A stretch of DNA of 10,538 nt from an uncultured Beijerinckiaceae bacterium (GTDB taxonomy: Bacteria > Pseudomonadota > Alphaproteobacteria > Rhizobiales > Beijerinckiaceae): positions 1-10,538 of the forward strand of contig CALMGA010000423.1 of assembly GCA_937863205.1 (NCBI GenBank). Direction: 5' to 3'. Positions 1 through 6,844 of the stretch are shown here, piece by piece. Both the position numbers and the translations under genes were made by a program. The notes under the pieces are model-generated. The model worked only from the letters and a program-made list of their open reading frames with translations. It was not told the origin of the DNA and did not search any database. Position 1 is the stretch's first letter, and the number at the start of each line of letters is the position of its first letter.

Positions 1-2325
1 GGTTGGGCCGGCGGGCCGCCGGTGCCGCTGCTGCGCCTGTTCAAGGCCGACCTGCCGGGCGGGATGGCCGCCGCCGCCCTCGGGCACGGCTTCTGGGGCC
101 TTTCGCCGCCGACCGAGCCGGTCGGGCTGGCCCGGCTTTCGTTCCGCTACGGCCCGCTGGTCGTGCCCTATGGCGAGACGGGCGCGCGGCTGACCCGGTT
201 GCACGAGGGGCGCCTCATCGAGCTGCGTCGCGATCTTCCGGCGGAAAAGGCGGCGCTGGCGAGCCTCGCCGCCCATGAGTTCGTTCCCGCTCCGCAGTTG
301 CGCGCGGGCGTGCCGCCGGCCCACGCCCGCGACTTCCTGCCCGATGGCGACGCGCTCGCCTGGCTCGACGCGCAATACTACGTCCTGCCGCGCCTTCGCT
401 CCGAAGGCTGGGAGGTTTCCGTCGCCGCCGACTTTCCCGACCCGCTGATCCGCATCGACGGTGCGGTGGAGGCCGAGCTCAGGGAAGGTTCGGGGCTCGA
501 CTGGTTCGAACTCGACCTCGGGGTGATGGTCGACGGCGAGCGCATCGACCTCGTCGGCCCGCTCGTCGCGCTGATCGAGCGGCCGGGCTTCGATGCGCTG
601 GACATGGAAATGGCGGCCGACGCCGACGAAGCCAGCTATCTGCCGCTCGGCGATGGGCGAGTCCTGGCCGTGCCCGCCGCGAGGCTGCGCCCGATCGTCG
701 CCGCCATCCGCGCGCTCGCACTCGGCGGCGACGGCCATGGGGACTTGGACGGCAGGCTTCGCATCGGCCGGGCGGATGCCGCCGACCTCGCCACGCTGGA
801 AAGCGAGGGCGACCTCGTTTGGCGCGGCGGCGAGGCGCTGCGCGCGATGGGCCGCAAGCTCGCCACCGCCGGCGGCATCCCGCCGGTGGAGCTGCCGCCG
901 ACCTTCCGGGCCACGCTGCGGCCCTATCAGGCGGCGGGCGTCGCCTGGCTCGCCTTTTTGCGCGACGTCGGCCTCGGCGGCATCCTGGCCGACGACATGG
1001 GGCTGGGCAAGACCGTCCAGGCTCTGGCCCTTGTGGCGCTGGAGAAGGCGGCCGGGCGGCTGGAGCGGCCGGCGCTGGTTGTGGCGCCGACCAGCCTGAT
1101 GGCGAACTGGCGACGCGAAGCCGAGCGCTTCGCCCCCGACCTGCGCGTCCTCACCCTGCACGGGCCCGAGCGCCATGCGCGCTTCGCCGCCATTGCCGAG
1201 CACGACCTCGTGCTGACGACCTATCCGCTGGTCGCCCGCGACCACGACAGCCTCGCCGCCAAGCCCTGGCACATCCTGCTGCTCGACGAGGCGCAAATGA
1301 TCAAGAACCCGGATGCGGCCACGACCAAGCTGATCGGGGCCATCGCCGCCACGCATCGCTTCTGCCTGACCGGCACGCCGGTCGAGAACCACCTGGGCGA
1401 GCTGTGGTCGCTGTTCCATGTCGCCTCGCCGGGCCTGCTCGGCGAGCGCCGGCGCTTCGCGCGCAACTGGCGCACCCCCATCGAGAAGAACGGCGACGGC
1501 GAGCGTGGCCGGCTGCTGGCTCGGCGGGTACGGCCGTTCCTGCTGCGCCGGACCAAGGAGGAGGTGGCGCGCGACCTGCCGCCCAAAACCGAAATGGTCG
1601 AGCGCATCGAGCTGGACACGGCGCAGCGCGACATCTACGAGGCGATCCGCCTGTCGATGCACGCCCGGGTGCAGGAGGCCATCGCCGCGCGCGGTTGGGC
1701 GCGCAGCCGCATCGTCATCCTCGACGCCTTGCTCAAGCTCCGCCAAGCCTGCTGCGACCCGCGCCTGCTCAAGCTCAGGACCGATGGTCGCAAGAGCGGG
1801 GCTGCCGCCCGCGCCGGCTCGGCCAAGCTCGATCGGCTGGACGCCATGCTGGCCGAACTCGTCGCGGAAGGGCGCCGGGTGCTGGTGTTCTCGCAGTTCA
1901 CGAGCATGCTCGACCTGATCCGCTCGCGGCTGGACGAGCGGGCGCAGCCCTACGCCCTGCTCACCGGCCGCACCCGCGACCGCGAGGCGGCGATCCGCCT
2001 GTTCGAGTCCGGCGCGGCCCCGGTGTTCCTTGTCAGCCTGAAGGCCGGCGGCACCGGGCTCAACCTCACGGCCGCCGATACGGTGGTGCTGTACGATCCC
2101 TGGTGGAACCCGGCGGTGGAGGAGCAGGCGGTGGACCGGGCCCACCGCATCGGGCAAACGCGGCCGGTGTTCGTGCACAAGCTCGTCGCCACCGGCACCA
2201 TCGAGGAGAAGATGGAAATCCTGAAGGATCGCAAGGCCGCCCTCGCCGACGCGCTGTACGACGCGGAGGGCACGCCGACGCTGGCCATGACGCAAGCCGA
2301 CCTCGACCTGCTTCTCTCCTCGTGA
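1..2325 (+). CDS. SWI2/SNF2-family DEAD/DEAH-box helicase, 5'-truncated by window edge
   Basis: Superfamily 2 DNA translocase of the bacterial SNF2 group, an ATP-driven motor expected to remodel or strip proteins from DNA or RNA polymerase; the substrate is not known. The frame is open from base 1 (774 codons visible), so the GTG at 22 is probably not the true start; relatives are often around 1000 residues or more, so an N-terminal part is missing. Counting from base 1, the Walker A motif DDMGLGKT is at 331-338, the Walker B box DEAQ at 429-432, motif III LTGTP followed by VENHLGELWSLF at about 456-472, and the C-terminal helicase motif VI QAVDRAHRIGQ at 709-719, preceded by DPWWNP. All core motifs are intact, so the motor should be active. 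The first ~300 residues resemble the poorly characterised N-terminal extension of bacterial SNF2 proteins. The stop at 2323-2325 is followed by a 148-base gap before the next gene; I see no clear terminator or promoter in it. Confidence 0.93.
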   Translation, partial: GWAGGPPVPLLRLFKADLPGGMAAAALGHGFWGLSPPTEPVGLARLSFRYGPLVVPYGETGARLTRLHEGRLIELRRDLPAEKAALASLAAHEFVPAPQLRAGVPPAHARDFLPDGDALAWLDAQYYVLPRLRSEGWEVSVAADFPDPLIRIDGAVEAELREGSGLDWFELDLGVMVDGERIDLVGPLVALIERPGFDALDMEMAADADEASYLPLGDGRVLAVPAARLRPIVAAIRALALGGDGHGDLDGRLRIGRADAADLATLESEGDLVWRGGEALRAMGRKLATAGGIPPVELPPTFRATLRPYQAAGVAWLAFLRDVGLGGILADDMGLGKTVQALALVALEKAAGRLERPALVVAPTSLMANWRREAERFAPDLRVLTLHGPERHARFAAIAEHDLVLTTYPLVARDHDSLAAKPWHILLLDEAQMIKNPDAATTKLIGAIAATHRFCLTGTPVENHLGELWSLFHVASPGLLGERRRFARNWRTPIEKNGDGERGRLLARRVRPFLLRRTKEEVARDLPPKTEMVERIELDTAQRDIYEAIRLSMHARVQEAIAARGWARSRIVILDALLKLRQACCDPRLLKLRTDGRKSGAAARAGSAKLDRLDAMLAELVAEGRRVLVFSQFTSMLDLIRSRLDERAQPYALLTGRTRDREAAIRLFESGAAPVFLVSLKAGGTGLNLTAADTVVLYDPWWNPAVEEQAVDRAHRIGQTRPVFVHKLVATGTIEEKMEILKDRKAALADALYDAEGTPTLAMTQADLDLLLSS

Positions 2326-2473
2326 GGCGCCGGAACCGCTCCGCCGTCGCGCGAAGCGCTTGAACCGTCCGGCACCGCTTCCCGCTGTGTTGAAACCCGG
2401 CCGGCGCTTTCCGTCGCGGCGAACGCGGGCGCGTTTCGGCGGTTGAGGCGCAAAGCAGGCGGGAGCGATCGCG

Positions 2474-3400
2474 ATGGCGAACTGGACGACGTTGGACATG
2501 CCCGATCTGAGCGGGCGCACGGCGGTGGTGACCGGCGCCAGCAGCGGCATCGGCGAGGAGGCCGCGCTGGCTCTGGCGGCGAAGGGTGCCCAGGTGATCC
2601 TGGCCGTGCGCAACGCGGCCAAAGGCGAGGCGACCCGCTCGCGCATCGTCCGGCGCTATCCCGCCGCCCGCGTCGAGGTGTCGCTCGCCGACATGGCCGA
2701 TCTCGCCAGCGTGCACGCCTTCACCGAGCGCCACGCCGCCGCGCTGCCGCACCTCGACATCCTCCTCAACAACGCCGGCCTCGGCATGCAGCCGGTGCGC
2801 ACCGTCACCGTTGACGGCTTCGAGCGGCAGTTCGCCACCAACCACCTCGGCCATTTCGCCCTGACGGGGCTGATGATGCCGGCGCTGCTGCGGGCGCCGG
2901 CGCCGCGGGTTGTGGCGATCTCCTCCATCGCCCACCGCCGGGGCAAGATGGCCTTCGACGACCTCCAGGGCGAGAACAGCTACGGCGGCGGGCGGGCCTA
3001 CAGCCAGTCCAAGCTGGCCAACCTTTTGTTCGCCGGGGAACTCGACCGGCGCGCCCGGGCGGCGCATTCCCGCCTGATCAGCGTCGCCGCCCATCCCGGC
3101 GTGTCGGCGACCGGCTTCATGGCCGCCACCGACATGCCGGCCTACCAGCTCGCGGGGGCCAACGTCGTCGTGCGCCTGTTCGGGCAGGACGCCGCGACGG
3201 GGGCGCTGCCGGGCCTCTACGCGGCGACGATGCCGGGCGTGTCCGGCGGTGATTATTGGGGCCCCGACGGTTTGCTTGAGCTTCGCGGCAAGCCGGCCCC
3301 GGCTGCCTTGTCGCGCCAAGCCCGCGACCGCGAGGCGGCGACGCGGCTGTGGCGCATGTCGGAAGAACTGACGGGCGTGCACTATCCCGCGCTGGCGTGA
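2474..3400 (+). CDS. Short-chain dehydrogenase/reductase (SDR), retinol-dehydrogenase-like
   Basis: Classical SDR of 308 residues, a cytosolic NAD(P)(H)-dependent oxidoreductase with a Rossmann fold. The cofactor-binding motif TGASSGIG is at residues 20-27, NNAG at 99-102, the structural Asn in TNHLGHF at 123, the catalytic Ser in the ISS stretch at 150-151, and the catalytic YSQSK (Tyr176, Lys180). Arg46 follows the second beta strand (AVRN), a position where a basic residue usually indicates NADP(H) preference. The overall pattern (NNAG, TNHLGHF, YSQSKLAN, then HPG) resembles the retinol dehydrogenase/protochlorophyllide-reductase-like subgroup that is common in bacteria with unknown substrates, so the reaction cannot be named. 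The ATG at 2474 is supported by GGGAG at 2461-2465 with 8 bases between. The next small gene starts 4 bases after the stop, so the two are probably co-transcribed. Confidence 0.92.
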   Translation: MANWTTLDMPDLSGRTAVVTGASSGIGEEAALALAAKGAQVILAVRNAAKGEATRSRIVRRYPAARVEVSLADMADLASVHAFTERHAAALPHLDILLNNAGLGMQPVRTVTVDGFERQFATNHLGHFALTGLMMPALLRAPAPRVVAISSIAHRRGKMAFDDLQGENSYGGGRAYSQSKLANLLFAGELDRRARAAHSRLISVAAHPGVSATGFMAATDMPAYQLAGANVVVRLFGQDAATGALPGLYAATMPGVSGGDYWGPDGLLELRGKPAPAALSRQARDREAATRLWRMSEELTGVHYPALA

Positions 3401-3404
3401 GGCC

Positions 3405-3710
3405 ATGAGGATCTCCGCGCGACGATGTTGGATCCCTGCTCTGCTGATGCTGGCTGGGCAGGGTGCGTTCCCAGGCACGATCCCAGGCGCATCGGCGCAG
3501 AACAGCACGCAGGCGCCGTCGCCCTCGGCCAGCAAGTTCAGCGGCGGCAGCGTGGAGGGCGATCCCAATGGGGCGGTGCGCGCTCTGGGCTCGGCCGACG
3601 ACAGCAACGAGGGCAAGCGCAAGCCCAGCGTGGTGGTGCCGCACCTCGGCGGCGAGGGCGAAAACCGCACCGGCGGGCTGCCGGCGGGGACGACGGGACC
3701 GGCGCGCTGA
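3405..3710 (+). CDS. Small secreted protein of unknown function
   Basis: I do not recognise this 101-residue protein. The N-terminus looks like a Sec signal peptide: basic residues RR at 6-7, a hydrophobic stretch at about 9-22 (WIPALLMLAGQGAF), and an ASA|Q cleavage site after residue 31. There is no lipobox Cys at the cleavage site. The predicted mature part, about 70 residues, is rich in Gly, Ser, Pro and charged residues, has no predicted membrane segment, and looks low-complexity or disordered. Third codon positions in the mature part are strongly G/C, as in neighbouring genes, which supports real coding; the signal-peptide region is less biased. It starts 4 bases after the SDR stop with only a poorly placed TGAGG as ribosome site, so translation may be coupled to the SDR. 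It converges with truA, with 34 bases between, and no clear terminator hairpin with a T-tract is visible there. Likely periplasmic or exported. Confidence 0.65.
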   Translation: MRISARRCWIPALLMLAGQGAFPGTIPGASAQNSTQAPSPSASKFSGGSVEGDPNGAVRALGSADDSNEGKRKPSVVVPHLGGEGENRTGGLPAGTTGPAR

Positions 3711-3744
3711 GTCGCCGCACCGGCGCGAGGGACTGCCCAAGCGG

Positions 3745-4527
3745 CTACTCGGGTGGTTCCTCGGGAGCCGCCGCGCCACCGGCTCCGGGCGGGTAGTCGA
3801 CCCCGACGAGATACAGCCCCGCCGCCGGCGCCACCTGTCCGCAGCGGCGGCGGTCGCGGGCGGCGAGCGCGGCGGCGAGGTCGCCGGCGCTCCACTGCCC
3901 GGCACCGACATGCTCCAGCGAGCCGACCAGGGACCGCACCTGCCGGTGCAGGAAGGAGCGGGCGGCAAGACGCAGGCTGATGAGATCGCCCGTGCGGACG
4001 ACGTCGAAGCGCTCCAGCGTCCGCACGGGGCTGCTGGCCTGGCACTCGCTGTCGCGGAAGGTCGAGAAGTCGTGCCGGCCGAGGAGCAGTCCGGCCGCTT
4101 CGCGCATCGCGGCGGCGTCGAGCGGGCGCTTCACCAGCCAGGCGCGGCCGGCTTCCAGCGTCAGCGGCGCGCGTCGGTTCAATAGGCGATAGAGATAATG
4201 CCGGCGCACGGCCGAGAAGCGGGCATCGAAGTTCCCCGCCACCTCTTCGACGCCTGTCACCGCGACGGGCAGGGGGCGCAGGTGCGCGTTGACCGCCTCG
4301 CGCAGGCTGAAGGGACGCCACGCGCGGGGCAGGTCGGCGTGGGCGACCTGCGCGGTGGCGTGGACGCCGGCATCGGTGCGGCCGGCGCCGCGGATCGTTA
4401 CCGGGCCGGGCGAGACAGCGCCGAGTGCGCGCTCCACCGCTTCCTGCACGGCGAGCCCGTTGGCCTGCCGCTGCCAGCCGACGAAGGGCGCGCCGTCATA
4501 TTCCAGCGTCAGCTTGTAGCGGGGCAT
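3745..4527 (-). CDS. truA: tRNA pseudouridine(38-40) synthase TruA
   Basis: Converts uridines at positions 38, 39 and 40 of the tRNA anticodon stem-loop into pseudouridine. The protein is 260 residues, about the usual length. The N-terminus has the family pattern [14 protein letters not shown] (8-21); the catalytic motif GRTDAGVHA is at 49-57 with the nucleophilic Asp52; [15 protein letters not shown] and the [13 protein letters not shown] segment near residues 191-204 are typical TruA regions. The C-terminal tail is a short Gly/Ala/Pro/Glu-rich stretch that looks dispensable. It is the last gene of a leftward operon: its ATG shares one base with the fmt stop (TGATG at 4525-4529), which implies translational coupling. 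Confidence 0.97.
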   Translation of the reverse strand: MPRYKLTLEYDGAPFVGWQRQANGLAVQEAVERALGAVSPGPVTIRGAGRTDAGVHATAQVAHADLPRAWRPFSLREAVNAHLRPLPVAVTGVEEVAGNFDARFSAVRRHYLYRLLNRRAPLTLEAGRAWLVKRPLDAAAMREAAGLLLGRHDFSTFRDSECQASSPVRTLERFDVVRTGDLISLRLAARSFLHRQVRSLVGSLEHVGAGQWSAGDLAAALAARDRRRCGQVAPAAGLYLVGVDYPPGAGGAAAPEEPPE

Positions 4528-5516
4528 CAGGACAGGATCGTGCCCTCCGACACGTCATTGCCGAGCAGGAATTCCTTGGTGCTGACGATTGACCTGCCGG
4601 CCCTCTGCAAGTGCAGCAGTTCCACGAAATGGGTGCCGCATTTCACCAGCAGCTTGTCATCGCGCCCTTGGTCGAGAGGACGCCTCGTCACAAGCCCGGG
4701 AGGGCCGCCGAGATCGGGATCTCCGTCCTTGAGCCAGGAAATTTCCCCTTCCCGAGGGGCGGACCGCAACACCTTCACGCGCTCCCTCCCGCGCCCGAAA
4801 TCCGCCTCGAACCAGGCGCCGGGAATGGGCGACAGGCCGCGGATCAGGTCGTGCACCTGCTTGGCGGGGCGGCTCCAGTCGATGCGCGCCTCGCTCTTCT
4901 CGATCTTGGCGGCGTAAACGACGCCTTCCGCCGCCTGCGCACGGAACGCCAGCGTGCCGGCGGCGAGCCGCGCCAGCGCCTCCACCATCAGAACGGCGCC
5001 GCGCTCGGCGAGGAGGTCGTGCATTTCGCCTGCCGTCGCCTCGGGCGGGATCGCCACCCGCTCCTCCAGCGCCACCGGGCCGGTGTCGAGCCCCTCCTCC
5101 ATCAGCATGATCGCGGCGGCGGTCTGCGTATCGCCGGCCAGGATCGGGCGCTGGATCGGGGCGGCTCCCCGCCAGCGCGGCAGGATCGAGGGATGGAGGT
5201 TGAGGCAACCGAGCCGAGGCGCGGCGAGAACGGCCGGGGGCAGCAGCAGGCCGTAGCCGACCACCGCCGCCGCTGCGACGCCGAGCGCGGCGAAGCTGGC
5301 CTGCTCGGCCGGATCGCGCAGCGTCGCCGGTGTGCGCACGGCAAGCCCGTGCGCTTGGGCCAGCATCTGGACCGGCGAGGGAGTGAGGGCCAAGCCCCGG
5401 CGCCCGGCTCCCTTGGGCGCGCGGGTGTAAACGGCGGCGATCTCGTGGTCCGAAGCGAGCAGCGCCGCCAGCGTCGGCACGGCGAAGGCCGGCGTGCCGA
5501 AAAAGGCGATGCGCAC
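4527..5516 (-). CDS. fmt: Methionyl-tRNA formyltransferase Fmt
   Basis: Transfers a formyl group from 10-formyltetrahydrofolate to the amino group of initiator Met-tRNA, which marks it for translation initiation. The N-terminus [14 protein letters not shown] is diagnostic. The formyltransferase core has Asn106 and His108 in LNLHPS, followed by [11 protein letters not shown] (112-122), and Asp144 in EEGLDTG, which are the expected catalytic residues. The C-terminal tRNA-binding domain begins near residue 206 and ends with LLHLQRAGR and EFLLGN. At 329 residues it is somewhat longer than the usual ~310; the extra residues lie around 257-288. The start is GTG at 5514-5516, directly abutting the def stop TAG, with AGGA 4 bases upstream inside def. 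The last ~80 codons use more A/T-ending and rare codons (AGG, TTG, TCA, AAA) than the rest. Confidence 0.97.
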   Translation of the reverse strand: MRIAFFGTPAFAVPTLAALLASDHEIAAVYTRAPKGAGRRGLALTPSPVQMLAQAHGLAVRTPATLRDPAEQASFAALGVAAAAVVGYGLLLPPAVLAAPRLGCLNLHPSILPRWRGAAPIQRPILAGDTQTAAAIMLMEEGLDTGPVALEERVAIPPEATAGEMHDLLAERGAVLMVEALARLAAGTLAFRAQAAEGVVYAAKIEKSEARIDWSRPAKQVHDLIRGLSPIPGAWFEADFGRGRERVKVLRSAPREGEISWLKDGDPDLGGPPGLVTRRPLDQGRDDKLLVKCGTHFVELLHLQRAGRSIVSTKEFLLGNDVSEGTILS

Positions 5517-6140
5517 CTAGTCCTGTCGCGCTTGAGTCTGCCGCGCCTGGGTTTGTCGCGATGGTTCGAGCCCGCCGCCATCCGACAAGGCGCGGCGCGG
5601 CGGAGCGGCGGCGCGCAGTTCCGCCTCCTCGCGCGCCGCCTTCTCGAATTTGCGCGTGATGCGGTGGCGCTTCAGCCGCGAAATATAGTCGATGAAGAGC
5701 ACGCCGTTGAGGTGGTCGATTTCGTGCTGCAGGCAGGTGGCGAGGATGCCTTCGGCCTCGACAACCCGCGGCTGCCCGTCGCGGTCGAGGTACGACACGT
5801 GCACGGCGGCCGGACGGGTCACCTCCTCGTAGAAGTCGGGGATCGACAGGCAGCCTTCCTCGTAGACCGACTTTTCGCTCGACGACCAGGTGACGGCCGG
5901 GTTGATCAGCACCATCGGCTCGGGCTGGGCGCCCTCGTCGCGGCGCTTGGCGACGTCCAGCACCACGACCCGGCGAAGCACGCCGATCTGCGGGGCGGCG
6001 AGCCCGATGCCCGGCGCGTCGTACATGGTGGCCAGCATGTCGTCGGCCAGCGCGCGCACGGCGTCGTCGACGGCGGCCACCGGCTCGGCGACCTGGCGAA
6101 GCTTGCCGTCGGGGATGGAAAGGATCGGGCGGAGGGCCAT
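5517..6140 (-). CDS. def: Peptide deformylase Def
   Basis: Metalloenzyme that removes the N-formyl group from the initiator methionine of nascent proteins, undoing the Fmt modification encoded just downstream. All three family motifs are present: GIGLAAPQ at 45-52, EEGCLSIP at 94-101 with metal ligand Cys97, and QHEIDHLNG at 138-146 with ligands His139 and His143 and catalytic Glu140. The EGCLS form is that of bacterial type 1 enzymes. The core ends around residue 170; a charged, flexible tail of about 35 residues follows, containing two copies of RQTQA (195-204) before the stop. The first gene of the leftward def-fmt-truA operon. The ATG at 6138-6140 has no clear Shine-Dalgarno sequence, but the start matches the conserved N-terminal MALRPIL pattern. 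Confidence 0.97.
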   Translation of the reverse strand: MALRPILSIPDGKLRQVAEPVAAVDDAVRALADDMLATMYDAPGIGLAAPQIGVLRRVVVLDVAKRRDEGAQPEPMVLINPAVTWSSSEKSVYEEGCLSIPDFYEEVTRPAAVHVSYLDRDGQPRVVEAEGILATCLQHEIDHLNGVLFIDYISRLKRHRITRKFEKAAREEAELRAAAPPRRALSDGGGLEPSRQTQARQTQARQD

Positions 6141-6170
6141 CGCGGCAGCACAGCTGATTGGGATGGGCCC

Positions 6171-6199
6171 GACATAGGCTGCCGCCGGAGGGAAATCAA
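6171..6199 (-). promoter_or_regulatory. Candidate sigma-70 promoter of def-fmt-truA
   Basis: On the minus strand, TTGATT (6194-6199) is followed by a 17-base spacer and TATGTC (6171-6176). With a 16-base spacer the -10 reads CTATGT, close to the alphaproteobacterial form CTATAT. The predicted RNA would start about 20-25 bases before the def ATG. Position directly upstream of the operon supports the call; it is sequence resemblance only. Confidence 0.45.
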
Positions 6200-6210
6200 A
6201 TGGGTGGGGT

Positions 6211-6246
6211 TCCGGCCGATTGGTACGGGGATGCCGATCGGCCGGA
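6211..6246. repeat. 10-bp perfect inverted repeat between osmC and def
   Basis: TCCGGCCGAT (6211-6220) and ATCGGCCGGA (6237-6246) are perfect inverted repeats separated by 16 bases; the right arm overlaps a second palindrome, GCCGATCGGC (6233-6242). The hairpin begins 14 bases after the osmC stop and ends about 12 bases before the candidate def -35. No T-tract follows on the minus strand, so it is not a classical intrinsic terminator. It could be a terminator of a high-GC type, an mRNA-stabilising hairpin at the osmC 3' end, or a binding site for a dimeric regulator of def. Confidence 0.6.
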
Positions 6247-6260
6247 CGTTTCCCGACGGC

Positions 6261-6686
6261 TCAGGACAGAAGCGTCGCGTCCAGCGTGATCGTCGCGGTG
6301 AGCAGCTTGGAGATCGGGCAGTTCTCCTTGGCCTGCTTGGCGATCTCCTGGAACTTGGCGTCGTCGGTGCCGGGTATCGTGGCCTTCAAGGTCAGGTGGA
6401 CCTTCTTCACGGCGAAGCCTTCGCCCTCCTTCTCCAGTTCGACGTCGGAACGCGTGTCCATGTGTTCGGCGGTGATCCCGGCCTGGCTGAGGAACAGGGC
6501 CAGGGCCATGGTGAAGCAGCCGGCGTGGGCGGCGCCGATCAGCTCCTCGGGATTGGTGCCGGGCTGGCCCTCGAAGCGGGCACCGACGCCGTAGGGATAG
6601 CTCTTCAGCGCGCCGCTCTTGGTGGAGATGGTCCCCTTGCCGGAGGGAAAGCCGCCGTTCCATTCCGCCGTGCCGAACGTCTTCAT
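6261..6686 (-). CDS. osmC: OsmC-family peroxiredoxin
   Basis: Thiol peroxidase of the OsmC/Ohr family that reduces organic hydroperoxides using two conserved cysteines; cytosolic, and usually induced in osmotic or general stress. The 141 residues match the usual length. The two reactive cysteines are Cys57 in AAHAGCFTMAL and Cys123 in ENCPISKLL, and Arg37 in GARFEG is the conserved active-site arginine. The phrase GTNPEELIGAAHAGCF is characteristic of the OsmC branch rather than Ohr. A longer frame opens further upstream, but the ATG at 6684-6686 is chosen because AGGAG lies 8 bases before it and MKTFGTAEW matches the family N-terminus. It is divergent from rmuC. Its mRNA could read through to def, but def has its own candidate promoter. 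Confidence 0.95.
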   Translation of the reverse strand: MKTFGTAEWNGGFPSGKGTISTKSGALKSYPYGVGARFEGQPGTNPEELIGAAHAGCFTMALALFLSQAGITAEHMDTRSDVELEKEGEGFAVKKVHLTLKATIPGTDDAKFQEIAKQAKENCPISKLLTATITLDATLLS

Positions 6687-6694
6687 GCCGAGAA

Positions 6695-6699
6695 CTCCT
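6695..6699 (-). promoter_or_regulatory. Shine-Dalgarno site of osmC
   Basis: AGGAG on the minus strand, 8 bases before the ATG at 6686. It decides between this start and the ATG at 6746 further upstream, which would place the site inside the coding region. Confidence 0.8.
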
Positions 6700-6777
6700 G
6701 GAAATGCGCCCGGATCGGGTGCGCTGCGGCAAAGGTGTTGTGGCATCGCGCGAGATCAAGAGTCCGCTGGCGACTTC

Positions 6778-6802
6778 ACCGAATGCGCGATGCCGGCGTT
6801 CC
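6778..6802 (-). promoter_or_regulatory. Weak candidate EcfG-type (general stress) promoter for osmC
   Basis: On the minus strand GGAAC (6798-6802) is followed by 16 bases and CGGT (6778-6781). The alphaproteobacterial general-stress sigma factor EcfG recognises GGAAC-N16/17-CGTT, so one base of the -10 element deviates. It would give a leader of roughly 85 bases before osmC, whose family is often part of the general stress response. Low confidence. Confidence 0.25.
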
Positions 6803-6809
6803 GTCTTCG

Positions 6810-6838
6810 TTCACAGAGCGGCGTGCCTTTGCTATGCT
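6810..6838 (+). promoter_or_regulatory. Sigma-70-like promoter of rmuC, almost touching the start codon
   Basis: TTCACA (6810-6815), a 17-base spacer, then TATGCT (6833-6838). Only six bases separate the -10 element from the ATG at 6845, so transcription would start at or within a base or two of the ATG and give a leaderless mRNA. No Shine-Dalgarno sequence precedes the ATG, which agrees with this. Confidence 0.55.
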
Positions 6839-6844
6839 TCGCCG

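Noticed and set aside
2465..2472. GCGATCGC palindrome before the SDR start
   Set aside because: A single copy of an octamer expected often in high-GC DNA; no further copies that would suggest a HIP1-like or regulatory repeat.
3696..3770. Possible bidirectional terminator between the small secreted gene and truA
   Set aside because: Only short, partly wobble-paired hairpins inside the truA end and no T-tract on either strand.
2066..4321. Long minus-strand frame of 751 codons
   Set aside because: It lies opposite the helicase end, the SDR and the small secreted gene and overlaps truA in another frame; the sequence is low-complexity Arg/Ala/Gly, typical of antisense frames in high-GC DNA.
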